From Cocos nucifera (lineage: Eukaryota; Streptophyta; Magnoliopsida; Arecales; Arecaceae): a DNA stretch of 64,000 nucleotides. The stretch spans positions 558,001 to 622,000 of the forward strand of contig QRFJ01000047.1 of NCBI GenBank assembly GCA_006176705.1, written 5' to 3'. Of the stretch, positions 1 through 12,102 are shown in pieces (position 1 is the stretch's first letter; every line of letters begins with the position of its first letter). The notes under the pieces were generated by a model. It was not told the DNA's origin, did not search any database, and worked only from the letters and a program-made list of their open reading frames with translations. Both the position numbers and the translations under genes were made by a program.

Positions 1-1509
1 AGAAGTGCGCTCCGATTAGCTGAAGAATGTGGTAGTCCACGCAACACCAGACTCGTGCATGGTCTACAGAGGGTAATTTAAAAATTTTGTTTGATCCGAT
101 GGGCGCCTTTCACTAAGATTTGATCGGATGGCCGAAATGAATGCGCTGACGAACGGCATCCACAGCTCCCGATCGAGATCCAACGGTTGAGATTCATCCC
201 GACGTTAAACTAAAGATCAGAAGCCTTCTTTCTATGCGATCGGATGGTCCAGATTTAATCTAACGCTTGATCCAATGGTTGGAATGAATTTCAACTTGAT
301 CTGAGATATTTTAGAGGGTTTTTAAGTAATTTTTGGACCATTTGATCAACATCCAATGGTCAAAATCATCCAGAATTCTAATTTAAGTTGTTTTGAGAGT
401 TTTAAACCAATTTCTAAAGGATTTTGGGAAGAATCGATTTTTTAGCCTATAAAGATCTGCTGTTGCCGTAAAAAAAAAAAAGAAGAGAGTGAGAAAAAAA
501 AAAGAGAAAAGGGAGAGAGTCAGAGAAATCAGAGAAATTTAAAAAAAAAAAAGAAGAGAAAGAGAGGAGAGAGGTAGAAAGAGAAGAAAGATTTTTGAGA
601 AAAAAGAAAGGGTTTGTAATTTTTTTCTTTTTTTCTTCTGATAATTAAGACATCGATCAAGGAGCCTCTTTTTCATCAAGTTCTCCACACCAAGAGCAAC
701 GATCAATTAATTTCAGCAATCAAACAGTCTAATTTCTCTATGCTTTTTTATTTTATTTACTATTTTTGAATTTATTATCATGAACTAAATTTTCTTTTAC
801 TAAGGCTAAGGTGTAGCCACTCTTTTGATGCAATATTCAGTATGATTTATTTTTAATTTTAAATTTTATTTATGAGGAGTATATAAATCTGATCTTAATA
901 CTTTTAGATTACTGGCCATCTTCTAATTGATCTGATGAACATAGATATTATGGACCAAGTACATCTATGTTATTGCTTCTTAATTATATACCTTGTATTA
1001 TGAATCAAATTAGAATTCATATGCATGCAGAAATTTTAGTGCGCTTTGGACGCAGCGTATTTTAATTAGAGAATTTCACAAAACTTAATGTATTAATATT
1101 TATTTAAATTATACCTGAATCAAAGGATAATTAATAAATATTGATAGTTTTGCTATGCCTGAATCAAAAAATACTGAATAAATTAGAAGACTCCACCGTC
1201 ATATGAAATAAAATTAATCTAATAATCTAAATATTGTATTAACTGAGTTGGTGAACCGATTATCTTAGTAATCCATTGCTCTTAAGTTTAAAATCCTAAT
1301 AAATACACTCTCTCTATTTTCTTAAAATTTTTAATTATTTTTTTATTTTATTCTTTAATTTCTTATTCTCATAAATCGGTCTTCAAAATAAAGCATAGGA
1401 AAGAGCTTTTCAGTACTTATTTTTCAATCCTCTAGGGACGATACTCTACTCATTCACTTTATTACTTGATCGACTAGTGCACTTGCCATAGCTATAAATT
1501 AGCATGCAT
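1..1509 (+). repeat. LTR-like fragment of an unplaced retrotransposon, left end outside window
   Basis: There is no coding region here. A TATA-like CCTATAAAGATC near 448-459 is followed by a long A/G-rich tract (about 470-600). The right end (about 1415-1505) reads as an R/U5 end: a CTCTAGGGACGATACTC block, then TTACTTGATCGACTAGTGCACTTGCCATAG, split here as TTACTTGATCGAC and TAGTGCACTTGCCATAG. That wording is typical of the 3' end of Tat/Athila-type LTRs. The primer binding site expected after it is absent; sequence switches directly to the truncated LTR of element A at about 1510. The start lies outside the window, so element size is unknown. Confidence 0.45.
470..600. repeat. A/G-rich low-complexity tract
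   Basis: Almost pure purine on the + strand (runs of A interrupted by GAGAG), directly after a TATA-like motif. It could be the leader of the LTR-like transcript. No coding potential is visible. Confidence 0.6.
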
Positions 1510-1916
1510 CAACTTGATAAATGTCGATTGTTATTGTCATGATAAATGCCGATCGTTATTGTCATATAACCGTTTAGTAGTGGGATCGCCTATAGGAATC
1601 CATCAACAGTTTGTAAGAAGTTCGGCTTCCATAGAAGTCCGACTGGAGGAGTTTAGCTGTTGAGGAGTTCGGCTCCCGTAGAAGCTCGATCGAAGAAGAT
1701 GTCTGGGGAGTCCAGCTCCTAAGAAGTTCGACCACTAAGGAGTTCGGCCGGAGCTCGATCGCTAATGAGCTCGGCCGGCTAAAGAAGTTCGAAAGGGACT
1801 CGGCCACTAATGAGCTCAGCTAAGGCTTGTCCGTTGAAGCTTTTTCTTGACTACCGATTGCATTATCGACTGAGCATCCAACTAGACTTCGGTGGGAGCG
1901 GGATTTATCCCCAATA
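1510..1916 (-). repeat. Truncated 3' LTR of element A
   Basis: Matches the right part of the 8403-9111 LTR, from the GATAAATGTCGATCG tandem motif to TTTATCCCCAATA. The part equivalent to 8403-8720 is missing; the break point abuts the LTR-like end at 1509. Confidence 0.85.
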
Positions 1917-1950
1917 ATAGTCCCTCCTACTTCCAAGTTTGAAATTCGAA
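1917..1950 (-). other. Polypurine tract of element A
   Basis: On the minus strand, GGAAGTAGGAGGGACTAT lies directly before the 3' LTR. It corresponds to GGGAGTGGGGGGACTAG at the same place in element C. It would prime plus-strand DNA synthesis. Confidence 0.7.
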
Positions 1951-2040
1951 GGAAGGGAGTACCAAAATAGGCGACTGCCAAAGTTTTTTTCCGGGCTCCG
2001 CACCCGTTGAAGTTTGGAGAATCATATCTCCTGCCTTAGA

Positions 2041-2700
2041 GGTTACCTCGGGGGAGATCTCATCTTCTACGATCGAGGTTGATACGGACGCTTGGAGGAG
2101 ATCTTATCTCCTATAGCTGAGGATGCCTCGGAGGAGATCTTATCTCCTGCGATTGAGGTAAGATTGCTTCGGAGGAGATCTTATCTCCAACAGTCGAGGA
2201 TGCCTCAGAAAAGATCTTATCTCCTACGGTCGAGGTAAGATTGCCTCGGAGGAGATCTTATCTCTAGCAACGAGGTTGCCTCGGGGGAGATCTTATCTCC
2301 TACAGTCGAGATTATCTCAGAGGAGATCTTATCTCCTGCAGCCGAGGTAAGGTTGCCTCGAGGGAGATCTTATCTCCTATAGTCGAGGTAAGATTGTCTC
2401 GGAAGAGATCTTATCTCCAGCAATCGAGATTACCTCGGGGGAGATCTTATCTCCTGCAGTCGAGGTTATCTCAGGGGAGATGAAAAGATCTTATCTCCTA
2501 CGGTCGAGGTAAGATTGCCTTGGGGGAGATCTTATCTCCAGCAGCCGAGGTTATCTCGGGAGAGATCTTATCTCCTGCAGCTAAGGTAAGGTTGCCTCGG
2601 GGGAGATATTATCTCCAGCAGTCGAGGTTGCCTCGGGAGAGGTCTTATCTCCTGCGGTCGAGGTTGCCTTAGAGAAGATCTTATCTCCTACAACTGAGGT
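2041..2700 (-). repeat. Tandem array with palindromic core in the 3' UTR of element A
   Basis: About 17 units share the core GGAGATCTTATCTCC. Measured spacing between cores alternates between 35-36 and 41 bp (2099, 2135, 2176, 2212, 2253, 2288, 2324, 2365). The longer unit carries an extra AAGAT or AAGGT in the linker (GAGGTAAGATTGCCTCGG against GAGGTTGCCTCGG). It lies between integrase and the polypurine tract. Confidence 0.9.
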
Positions 2701-2845
2701 TGAAGGACTTCGATTCACTTCATGTTAAGATGAGGTTCTCCTCCTATTCCTGATATGGCCTTTGGATTGTTTCTTTCCTATCGTCACGTAATTCTTGCAC
2801 CAGGGGTCAATAATGCTAAAATGAAGGAGTTTTATTGAAGAGAGA

Positions 2846-3922
2846 TTACTGGTAATACATTCTCAGATTTTTTGAGTTCCAAGATCGTAGGAGCATCATC
2901 CCTCCGAGCTCCTTCAGGCAATAAGTGCCGGGCCAGATGACCTTCACCACTTCATACGGGCCTTCCCAATTAGGGGCGAGCTTCCTCTTGCTCTGAGGCT
3001 GAGAGACGGCGACTCGCTGGAGTACTAAGTCCCTCAATCTGAATGTCTTATTTCTAACTCTAAAATTATAGTACTGAGCCACCTTTCGTCCGTAGGCTGC
3101 CATCCAAATATGAGCTTTCTTTTTTTTTTCTTCCAGCAGGTCGAGGTGAACTCTTAGGTCCTGTGGGTTGTGCTGCTCGTTGAAGGCCATAACTCATGCA
3201 AACGGAAGCTTAAGTTCGATCGGGATAACCGCCTCCATGTCGAAGGTCAAGACAAAGGGTGTTTTCCCAGTCGGCACCCTTTGTGTAGTTCAGTATGCCC
3301 AAAGGACATGGTAGAGTTCATCCACCCAGGCCTCCTTTGCACTGTCGAGCCTTATCTTGATGTCTTATAGCAGGGTCTGATTGGTCATTTCAACTTTCCC
3401 ATTAGCCTATGGGTGAGCCACCGATGTGAAGCGGTGGGATATGTTTAGTTCTTCATAGAACTCAGCGAACATCTTCCTAGCGAATTATCATCCATTATCG
3501 ATTATAAGGGTCTGGGGCAGACCAAACCGGCACACCAATGATTTTCAAACGAAGTCCTGCACCTTGGCCTCGATAATCTTCGCTTGTGGTTCGGCTTCGA
3601 CCCACTTGGTGAAATAGTCGATCGCGATCAGGAGAAACTTCCGCTGCTCGGATGCCATCGAAAACGAGCCAAGTATGTCCATTCCTCATTATGCAAATGG
3701 CCAAGGTGCACTTAGCGGAACAAGCTCGAAGGTCGGCTGTCTTTGTATGTTTGCATTCTTTTGACAGCGATTGTACTTCTTCACATACTCTATGCAATCA
3801 TGAAACAAGATCAGCCAATAGTATCCTTATCGAAGTAGTTTTTACGATAGGAACCTGGCTCCTATGTGACTTCCACATAGTCCTGCATGCACCTCCCACA
3901 ACGTGAGGTCAGCCTCTGAAGG
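2846..3922 (-). pseudogene. Element A integrase, broken
   Basis: Integrase would insert the cDNA into the genome. Reading frames are interrupted: an AIDYFTKWVEAEPQAKIIEAK stretch is readable near 3560-3630 (split here as AIDYFTKW and VEAEPQAK), followed by a stop, and CRFGLPQTLIIDNG is followed by two stops. The C-terminal part (2846-3190) is open and reads GRKVAQYYNFRVRNKTFRLRD and APNWEGPYEVVKVI, the usual GPY/F-type integrase end. Confidence 0.85.
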
Positions 3923-4580
3923 TCAGAGACATCTCAATAATGGGAGCGAGTATGACCTCTTATACAGCCTGCCTTCATACAAAACATACCAAAAGGCCTG
4001 ATTTCTGAGTTTTCGAGCTTTTTTTGGATCATGACAAAGGACCCCCTCCTTGAGGTAGGCGATCAACGGGTCAATCCAACTTGGCTCGAATTTTATCTGC
4101 AGACTGACTTGAAGTTTCTTTATGGTTAGGCACTTCATAGTTTCCAAGAATACTTCTTTGGAAAGCTCGGCAGGGACTGAAGTGGCCAACTTGGAGAGAA
4201 GGTCGGCTTTTATATTTTTCGCCCTCAAAATTTGTCGAATGTCGAAACTGTCAAAGGTTGGAATCAAATTCCTGACCTTCCCAAGGTATCTCACCATATT
4301 GTCCTCCCACGTCTCGTAGCTACCATTAACTTGGCATACCACCAGTTGAGAATCATTATAGACTTGAAGCCGATCTATTTTTAATTCCCTCGCTATTTTT
4401 AATCTGGCGATCAGCGCTTCATATTTAGCCTCATTATTGATCGCAGGAAACTCGAAGCGCAGTGCGTACTCAGTGATAATGCCCTCAGGGCTAATTAAGA
4501 TCAGTCCCGCACCAGCTCCGATGGAGTTGGATGAGCCATCCATATGCAGAGCCCAAAAGTCTTCGAAAAGATCGGCACTT
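3923..4580 (-). pseudogene. Element A second (archaeal-type) RNase H and zinc-finger linker
   Basis: An open stretch of about 206 codons begins MDGSSNSIGAGAGLILISPEG, the start of the archaeal-like RNase H (aRNH) that marks the Tat clade. NNEAKYEALIARLKIARE and QVYNDSQLVVCQVNGSYE are the next conserved strands. The C-terminal part (RNQAFWYVLYEGRLYKRS) leads toward the integrase HHCC zinc finger. Confidence 0.88.
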
Positions 4581-4689
4581 TCCTCGAGGAGGTTCGACTG
4601 TGATAGTAGGACGCCAGTCTCATTCTATTCAGGCTCAACTTCGACTGGAATGGTGCATTCTAACATAAAATCTGCCAATATCTAGGCCT

Positions 4690-5079
4690 TCATAGATGGC
4701 CGGGGTCGGTAGTTGATGTCAAACTCTGTGAGCTTGATTGCCCATTTTGCGATTCTTCTAGAAGCGTCCGCTCGGTGAAGGACTGCTTTTATTGGTTGGT
4801 CCGTGAGGACCGTAATGGTGTGCTCCTGAAAATAAGGTCGGAGTCTTCGAGCAGCAATTAGAAGAGAGTAAATTAGTTTTTCTAATCTTGAGTACCTGGT
4901 CTCCGCATCCCTTAGGATCCGACTTACGTAGTAGATCGGTCACTGCATCTTCGCTTCTTTTTTTATCAGGACTGTCGCCAAGGCCACCGAGAAGACAGTT
5001 AGGTATAGGAACAATTCCTCTCTAGGTTTAGGCTTTGCTAGCAATGGGGATGAGTCGGGGTAGTTTTTAAGCTCCTCGA
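4690..5079 (-). pseudogene. Element A RNase H domain, broken
   Basis: Follows RT with WTVECQQAFEELKNYP and ELFLYLTVFSVALATVLIKK, the N-terminal strand of retroelement RNase H. It breaks into a second frame near 4940 (segment 4758-4943). This domain degrades RNA in the RNA/DNA hybrid. Confidence 0.75.
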
Positions 5080-5945
5080 ATGCCTGTTGGCACTCCACCG
5101 TCCAGCAGAAATTCTTTGGTTGCCTAAGAACTTGAAAGAAGGGCACACATCGTTCGGCCGACCTTGAGACAAAATGATTTAGGGATGCCATCTTTTCGAT
5201 CAGGCGCTGAACTTTTTTGATCATTTTTGGAGCGGTCATCTCCTGAATGGTTTGGATTTTCTTAGAGTTTGCTTCAATTCTGCATCTTGACACCATGAAT
5301 CCCAGAAACTTCTCTGAGGTCACGCCAAAGGCACACTTGATCGGATTCAGTTTTATCTTGTACTTTCTAAGTGCATCGAAGGTCTCTTTAAGGTCGGTGA
5401 GGTGGTCTGTTGAAGCTCGACTTTTGATGAGCATATCATCCACATACACCTCTATGTTGCGGCCGATCTGCTTCTTAAAAATTTTATTAACCAAACACTG
5501 GTACATTGCCCCTACATTTTTTAGCTTAAAGAGCATGACCCTATAACAATAAAGACCATGGTCGATAACGAAAGTAGTCTTCTCCTCATCCTCAGGTGCC
5601 ATCCGTATCTCGTTATAACCAGAGAAGGCATCCATGAAGGTGAGGAGCTCGTAGCCCAAGGTTGCATACATTAGTTGATCAATCCTGGATAGAGGATAAC
5701 TATCTTTCGGATAGGCCTTGTTTAGCTTCTTAAAGTTAATGCACATCCTTCACTTGTTGTTCGCCTTTTTGACGAGGACCACATTTGAGATCCAGATTGG
5801 ATAATTAACCTCTCAGATGAATCCAGCTTTGAGAAGCTTGTCTACTTCTTCGGCGATTGCTTTCTGCCTCTCCGGGGCATGGTGGCGCATCTTTTCTTTT
5901 ATCGATCGATGCCTCGGATCGACGGCCAGTCGATGTTCCATGACC
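5080..5945 (-). pseudogene. Element A reverse transcriptase, broken
   Basis: The RT domain starts near EHRLAVDPRHRSIKEK (5938 downward) and continues after a stop at about 5813 with NFKKLNKAYPKDSYPL (5746 downward). The catalytic box YVDD is intact at 5435-5446, followed by MLIKS. FMDAFSGYNEIRMAP and KFLGFMVSRCRIEANSKKIQ are also readable. In the conserved MPFGLKNAGATYQ block, MLFKLKNVGAMYQ is present, so several conserved residues are changed. The closest family is Tat-lineage Ty3/gypsy. Confidence 0.9.
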
Positions 5946-6628
5946 TCGGAGTCAATCCTTGGTATGTCTGCTGGGGTCCCAGCAAAGACGTTCGTATTTC
6001 TTCTGAGGAAGGTAACGAGTTGCTCTCGAACTTCGTCTGCCAAGTTGGAGCTGATCTGCACTACATGCTCGACGTTCCCATCGTTTAAGGGCACAAAGAC
6101 GAGGTCCTCCATAGGCTCGCCCTGCTCTTCAGTGAGGTCGTCTTGGACATCCAATTGGTCAACAAGATAAGAGTTGGACTGCTCTCCCTTATGTAGGGCG
6201 ATCGAGTAGCAGTGCCTCGCCAAAACATGGTCTTCCCTGACCTCTCCGATCTCATGACTTGTCAGAAATTTCATCTTCAAATAATAGGTCGACACCATCG
6301 TTCGGAGTGCATTTAGACTAGGTTGACCAAGAATGGCATTGTAGGCAAATGGAGTTCTTATGACTAGGAAATCGACTTACGCTTTGGTCAGTTTCGGGCA
6401 TTGCCCTACTGTCACAACCAAAGTTATTATGTCCTCAACTGGTACGGTGTTGCCAGTAAATCCTATCAGCGGAAAGTTCATAGGCCCCAAGTGGTCATCG
6501 AGTAAGGACATTTTCGAGAAGGCATCATAAAACAACACATCAGCCGAACTTTCATTGTCCACCAAAATATGGCGTACATTATAATCGATAATATTCAAAG
6601 AGATTACAACCATGTCATTGTATGGAAA
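5946..6628 (-). pseudogene. Element A retropepsin-like protease and linker to RT, broken
   Basis: The aspartic protease would cut the Gag-Pol polyprotein. The active-site region reads ILVDNESSADVLF (near 6541-6580), where family members usually have D-x-G-S-S-A-D, so the glycine after the aspartate pair is replaced by glutamate. The frame breaks between 6377 and 6298 and then continues with MVSTYYLKMKF and an acidic linker leading into RT. Confidence 0.8.
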
Positions 6629-8311
6629 TTAGACCCTCTGGGCGTCCACCTCGGTAAAAGTCATAGGTTCCTCGGTCCTCCATCTCTTTATCGGTCCTTC
6701 GGATCTGCTGGCCTCTTCTCGTTGAAGTCCCTCCGAGATAGTATTGATGATACCAAGAGGTGGTCGATCTTCTTGGTCCTCCCCCCTCGGTGGTAGCGCC
6801 CTCAGCTGATCCTTCCGCCCTTCGGGCCGTCTCCGTAGGAATTGATCAAGTCTACCTCGCCTGACGAGCTCTTCAATTTTGTCCTGGAGTTGGATGGACT
6901 CCTCAGTATCGTAGCCGTGGTTTCGATGATAAAGGCAGAACTTATTGGGATTGCATTTACTAGGATGAGAACGCATCTTCTTCGATCTCGAAAGTTGTTC
7001 CCTGATTTTCATCAGCACTTGGGTCTTCGGAGCATTAAGAGGGGCGTAGTTGTAAAATCTCCATTGGGGAGAACCTCGACGCTGGGGAGAACTTTGGTGC
7101 TGGAGAGAACCTCGGTGTGTTCTTCCATCGGGGCTTCCCCGCCTTCAAATTCGAAGGGGAGTTCGGACTCGCCTGCGCCTAGAAGGTATCCGGGATCACA
7201 GCCGAGCTTTACTCGACTTCCCTTCTTCGGTAGGCCTGTCCGACTCGTCGACTTGTCGCTCGCCATCAGCTTCATCGTTCTTGATCTTGAAGGCCTCCTC
7301 AGTCCGGGCATAACCTTCAGTCCGAGCTAGCATGTCAGTAAAGTTTCTGCGATACTTCTTTTCTAGGAAGAATAGCAAGTCGTTCTTCTGAAGGCCATCC
7401 TTGAGCGCGGCCATCGTAATGGACTGGTCCAGGTTTCGAATCTCCAATGCCGCGGCGTTAAACCGGATGACATAAGTCTGGATGAATTTTCCTTACTTCT
7501 GCTTGATATTCATCAGGGAATCCAAACTTCGACACGGACGCCGACTATTGATGAAGTGGGCTACGAACTACTGGCTCATCTGATCAAACGATAAGATGGT
7601 TCTTGGCTTAAGCATCGAGTACCAATTTCTGACGACTTTCTTAAGGGTCGAGGGAAAAGTCCGACACAAAATAGCATCTGGTGCACCATAAAGCAACATC
7701 ATCGTCCGAAAGGCTTTCAGGTGGTCAACTGGATCGGTGGTCCCATCGTAACTCTCGAGTTGTGGGAGCTTGAAGTTCGATGGAACTGGTTCCTGCATAA
7801 TTTTCTACGAAAAAGGATGGTCAGCACAAACGTCGTTACCATGAGAGGAGGGATTGTGATGGAGTTCTTCAATCCATCGGCTCATTTCTAAGAGCCTTTG
7901 ATCCAAGAGATCCTCACGGTCTTTGATCTCAAAAGTTTTCTGGTAGAATGGGTGCGAAGCTTCCCCCTGGGTCGAGTCATGGTCCGAGCAAGAGCCTTCC
8001 CTCTTATGCTTCTCCCTTCTGGGGATCGGAGGCTGGGTAGCCCAAGTCGGCCATTCCTGGACCGGACCAGAGGGCTCTAAAGAATCCCGCATCGATTGAG
8101 CCAGTGCCGGGGCCTACTGGTGTATGGCCTGCACCGTCTGCATCACCTCCGTAAGGCTACGAACCTGCTGGACGAGCAGGTTGAACTGCTTCGCATCCAC
8201 AGCTATAGATGAAACTTGGGTTGCCGGGACTGGAGTGGGAGCAGACGGAGCTGAGCGGGATTGGGCCGTGGAGGCCGTTGATCATCGGGTCGAAGCTTTT
8301 TTGGGAGGTAT
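6629..8311 (-). pseudogene. Element A gag (capsid/nucleocapsid), broken
   Basis: Gag forms the virus-like particle of the retrotransposon. Pieces in several frames line up with the gag of element C: an N-terminal segment after PPKKASTR, a segment with DREDLLDQRLLEMSR (7805-8092), the core LPQLESYDGTTDPVDHLKAF (7568-7798), the LKDGLQKNDLLF helix region (7196-7447), and the C-terminal CLYHRNHGYDTEE zinc-knuckle-like block (6629-7018). The expected start codon reads ATA instead of ATG at 8311-8309, and an in-frame TGA follows nine codons later. At least three frame changes are needed to read through. It cannot make an intact protein. Confidence 0.85.
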
Positions 8312-8379
8312 TTTTCTGAAAAGAAGTTTAGATCGCTGCTGAGTACTCCTTTAAGATCGAGGGAACCTCAAGAATAGAG

Positions 8380-8400
8380 GGCCCTTCCTCTAACACCAAA
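8380..8400 (-). other. Primer binding site of element A
   Basis: On the minus strand TTTGGTGTTAGAGGAAGGG lies two bases inside the 5' LTR. It is a mutated form of TTGGCGCTAGAAGGAGGG found at the same place in elements C and D. Confidence 0.7.
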
Positions 8401-8402
8401 TC

Positions 8403-9111
8403 TGTTGGTGCAGAGTTTGGTTGACGCCGGATCGAGCTGGAGTGGAAGAAGATGAGGTCGTCGATGGTGACCTGCAAAATAAAGTCCTGTCCGGAGTCAG
8501 TGGGGGTAGCTTCGGTAGGACCCTCCGATGATCAAGTTAGCTCTGGCCAACAAAACTGGTGTACTCAGTATGGAGTTCGGCAGAATTTTGAGGAGGAGAG
8601 AAGAGTTATTTTTTTAATCTGGCGTAAGCGTATCTGGAGGATCCTTTTTATAGGCGGAGCTTGTTGTAACTATCTTAATTAATGACTATCGTAACCATCC
8701 TAATCAATGCCGATCGTTATTGACTTGATAAATGTCGATCGTTATTGTCATGATAAATACCGATCGTTATTGTCATGTAACCGTTTAGTAGTGGGATCAT
8801 CTGTAGAAATCCGTCAACAGTCTGTAAGGAGTTCGACTTCCATAGAAGTCTGATTGGAGGAGTTCAGCTTCCGTAGAAGCCCGGCCAAAGAAGATGTCTG
8901 AGAAGTCCGGCTTCTGAGAAGTTCGGCCATTGAGGAGTTCGGCCGGGACTAGGCCGCTCATGAGTTCGACCGGCTAAAGGGATTCGAAAGGAACTCGGCC
9001 GCTAATAAGCTTGACTAAGACTTGTCCGCTGAAGCTTTCTCTTGACTACCAATTGCATTATCGACTGAGTATCCGATTGGACTTCGGTAGGAGCGAGATT
9101 TATCTCCAATA
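8403..9111 (-). repeat. 5' LTR of element A
   Basis: On the + strand it begins TGTTGGTGCAGAG and ends TTTATCTCCAATA; the expected terminal CA/TG is decayed to TA at the right. A TATA-like CCTATAAAAAGG lies on the minus strand near 8643-8656. The block around 8518-8545 matches the TGACTTGATCGTCGGAGGG-type motif shared by the other Tat LTRs of the window. Its right two thirds match 1510-1916. Confidence 0.88.
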
Positions 9112-12102
9112 ATACTTTAATTTTTAATATAAAACTCGGCATAGACATAACTCGAGCACTGTCAAAATTTTTAGTTGAGCCTTCCAAGTAACGTGTTTGA
9201 GTATTTTTCAAAAAAAAAAAAGAAAAAAAAAAGAGCAACATACTTGAGCAAGCAAAACCGACACTGGACGAAGTTTAATTGATGCGGCAGAGTTACATGG
9301 GAATGAGCACTTGCCCGTTCATACCTTTAGGTTATAATATCAAAGATTTATTTGATATCTTCTTCCCTTCTTTTTGGGCAGACCAATGAGAGCATCGCTC
9401 CCACAATTACATATGCTCGACACAACTCCTGATGGATCTGCCATTACACTACAATAGAAATATCACCTTCATCCATAATAGTCACCAATATAAATGGAGG
9501 AAGATTTGTTTTCGATTGTAACTATCTTTTAGCCAAATCTTCGCATAACAAGTTTGCTATGTAGCACCACCATCCTTAACGCAAGTAGTCCATCCCACCA
9601 CTCGCAGATCTACCAACTTGAGCGCAAGAGCTCCATATCTTAGCAATAGGAGAAAAGAAGGAAAGACAAGATGAAGCATAATCGGAGGGCAAGGAGAGGG
9701 TTAACAATTTGACACCTTTTTCTGAACTAGTCTATGCTCCTATCAGAAAATAAGTCTATTCCTAGCCCTATTTCTATGCTTGAGTGAAATAGGACAGATT
9801 AACTAGGCCATTCCATCCTTACTCCACCATCCAAGGTGGGCCTAAAATTTACCTTCTTTTTTATTTGAGCAATGTTGACGGAGCCTACCTATGGCAACTA
9901 TATGGAGAAATTAAATCTACACTCAATATACCAGCTTAGCGGTACATCGGACCAATAACATGTTGCTATATGGGCATTTTTGGACCACCTCAATGTAAGG
10001 AGAGGGGGAAGAAAAAAAAGGGAAGTGGATCCAGCTGAGCGCTCCACCCCCTCTCTCAAGCAATTGGAACCCCAGCCAAGAACTCTGCCCCTTCCCTCGA
10101 GCGAACAACCTCATGATAAATTATATCCTCCCTCACTCTGATCCTTCAGCAAATGTGATTGCCGGCACCCCACCCACACTAGATCTTGCCACATGTCTTT
10201 CCACCTCCACCTCCACTCCCCATGATGCCACCTTGCACCCCGATGCAAACTACATCATCCCTCCTATTTCTGGCACCTCTAGCCACCACCACTGTCGGTA
10301 GTTTTTTTGTTAATTAATTCTTTACCCTCCCTTCCGGCACCAGAATACTCTTTGATGGTATGGTGTTCTCCTTCTCTTCGTCCTCCACCACCAATCTCCC
10401 TCACGGTAATAGAAAATTGCCGCAAAGCCCCTCTAGCATCCTCTCCCCACCCCCTCCTCGTCCACCACCATCCTCCGCCATAAATCTTGCTTCCTATTCG
10501 ACATCAACTTCTAGAAGCATGTCTGGTGATCCTAGCTCCAACTCCAGCACCACAGACTTCCCTCTACCACTACCTCCACTGCTACTAGTAGTCTTCTTTA
10601 GGAAGATGTAGAAATGCGGTAGTCGATAGGTGCTATGGCCGTTGTAATTGGAGTGGTGGATCTTTCTGGGGAGGCTAATGATTGGCATCTTTGCCTTGAG
10701 ATTGGCAGAGACATAGGGAATTCAAAGCTGTAAGCACCTGCGGATTGGCGCAACTAGACCTAAGATTTGTGCTCCACTTGGTAGAGTTCTGATTGTAAAC
10801 AACATTCAAGTTCATCCATTCAATCTCATCCCTGATCAAGGCCGTGAAGGTCGCCGCCCGTAGAGCTAATCATGGGCCAGGCTTGGACGGAAAAAAAAAA
10901 AAAAGGCTCGACCTGAAGTCCAACTAAATGGGAGGAAAGTTTAAGTACAAGGTCTGGCCCTTGATAAGCTCTAGTTGTCCAGAATTCCGAGTCCTCTATC
11001 GCCACTAGAGATAGATTCAATAGCCACTTACCACATTATCAACTTTTGCCAAGGTCTCGCAGGTGACTTTCCGGTCTTCATCGAGAGAGGGTGGAGTGCT
11101 CGGCCAAATCAACTTCCTTTATGCTAAGGAAGCCAGAATATCCATCTGGCAGCATATTATTGTACCGATGGACTACCGAGTTGGTACACTATATGTAAGA
11201 TAAAACTTCTAGGGCAGCTTGTATGGTAATCTAATGGACCATGAGTTGGATGTCATGGTGGAAAAGCAATCAATGGAGTAGCATGATATTGGAACAATAA
11301 AATAAGCATGCTTTTCCCTTTTTCTCTTCGGTTATAATAGAGGCGACCAATCTCAATTGCTGATTGCTGATCAGAATCCATTGGGCATTTCTTCCTATCC
11401 ATTTATTCTTGTTTTATTTTTGAAGAACATAAAGAAAATAAATAAAGAAAGAGTTCTAATTTGATCTTTCCTCCATTTGCTTTCATGATCATTTAGGATT
11501 TTAATAGGATGCAAAAATTCTTGTCCGACTGGGAGCATATTTGTGTGGTTCATCGCATTCTTTTGTTTTTCTTGTTAGACAAGTTAAAAGGGGACACTAA
11601 AAAGGGATAATATTAAAAAAGCAATTAAGCAGCTTTATGATCCTCCCTATTTTGGAGGAGGCTAATATCATTTCCTTCTTCCAACTACAGAGCCTTCATC
11701 TCTTATGTGAAACCTGTTAGTAGAAAGCAATTCAACCTCTAATGCCCTGCAACCTAATAGCGCTTGATCTCTCCTTCGACAAGATCATCTATGAGAAGTT
11801 CCCCTATAAATTAGGCTCTCCATTCCTTTGACTCGTTCTATATGAGGATTCATATATGAGGATTCATATAGGTGTGTGTTTAGTCCCTTATGTAGTATAG
11901 ATCTTGAATGGTTGTACAAAGTGAAAGAATTTAAATAGCACTTTTCAACTAGTCTTTTTTGGGTGAGATTTTAAATTGCAATAAAAATGATATCAATGCA
12001 ATAAAAATGATATCAAAGTGAGTCCAGTCTACGATCCATGTAGACCGACAAGCTTTTTTGGATGAGATACTAAGTCATTACTGATATGGCATGAAATCAA
12101 TA
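9112..12102. other. Unassigned sequence between elements A and B
   Basis: I recognise no gene here. Short open stretches in 10100-10620 are C-rich and serine/proline-rich, which suggests low complexity rather than protein. Two small tandem duplications are visible: TATATGAGGATTCA at about 11845-11875 and AATAAAAATGATATCAATGC at about 11979-12018. A CACTACAATAGAAATA motif at 9447 resembles a CACTA end but has no partner. Confidence 0.5.

Larger units (their letters stand above)
1510..9111 (-). mobile_element. Element A: Tat-lineage Ty3/gypsy LTR retrotransposon, full set of domains, decayed
   Basis: On the minus strand the order is 5' LTR (8403-9111), primer binding site, gag, protease, RT, RNase H, a second archaeal-type RNase H, integrase, tandem-repeat 3' UTR, polypurine tract and 3' LTR (1510-1916, truncated). 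The second RNase H and RT wording such as KDSYPLSRIDQL and YVDDMLIKS are hallmarks of the Tat clade. Every reading frame is broken by stops and frameshifts, so the element is dead. The 3' LTR has lost about 300 bp at its outer end, so no target duplication can be read. Confidence 0.93.

Noticed and set aside
2041..2700. CRISPR-like regular spacing of a palindromic repeat
   Set aside because: Plant nuclear context, spacers are themselves repeated, and the array lies in a retrotransposon 3' UTR.
9447..9462. CACTACAATAGAAATA as a CACTA transposon end
   Set aside because: No matching inverted end or 3-bp target duplication was found up to element B.
10113..10611. Two serine/proline-rich open frames of 62 and 83 codons
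   Set aside because: C-rich low-complexity sequence without splice signals, partners or recognisable domains.
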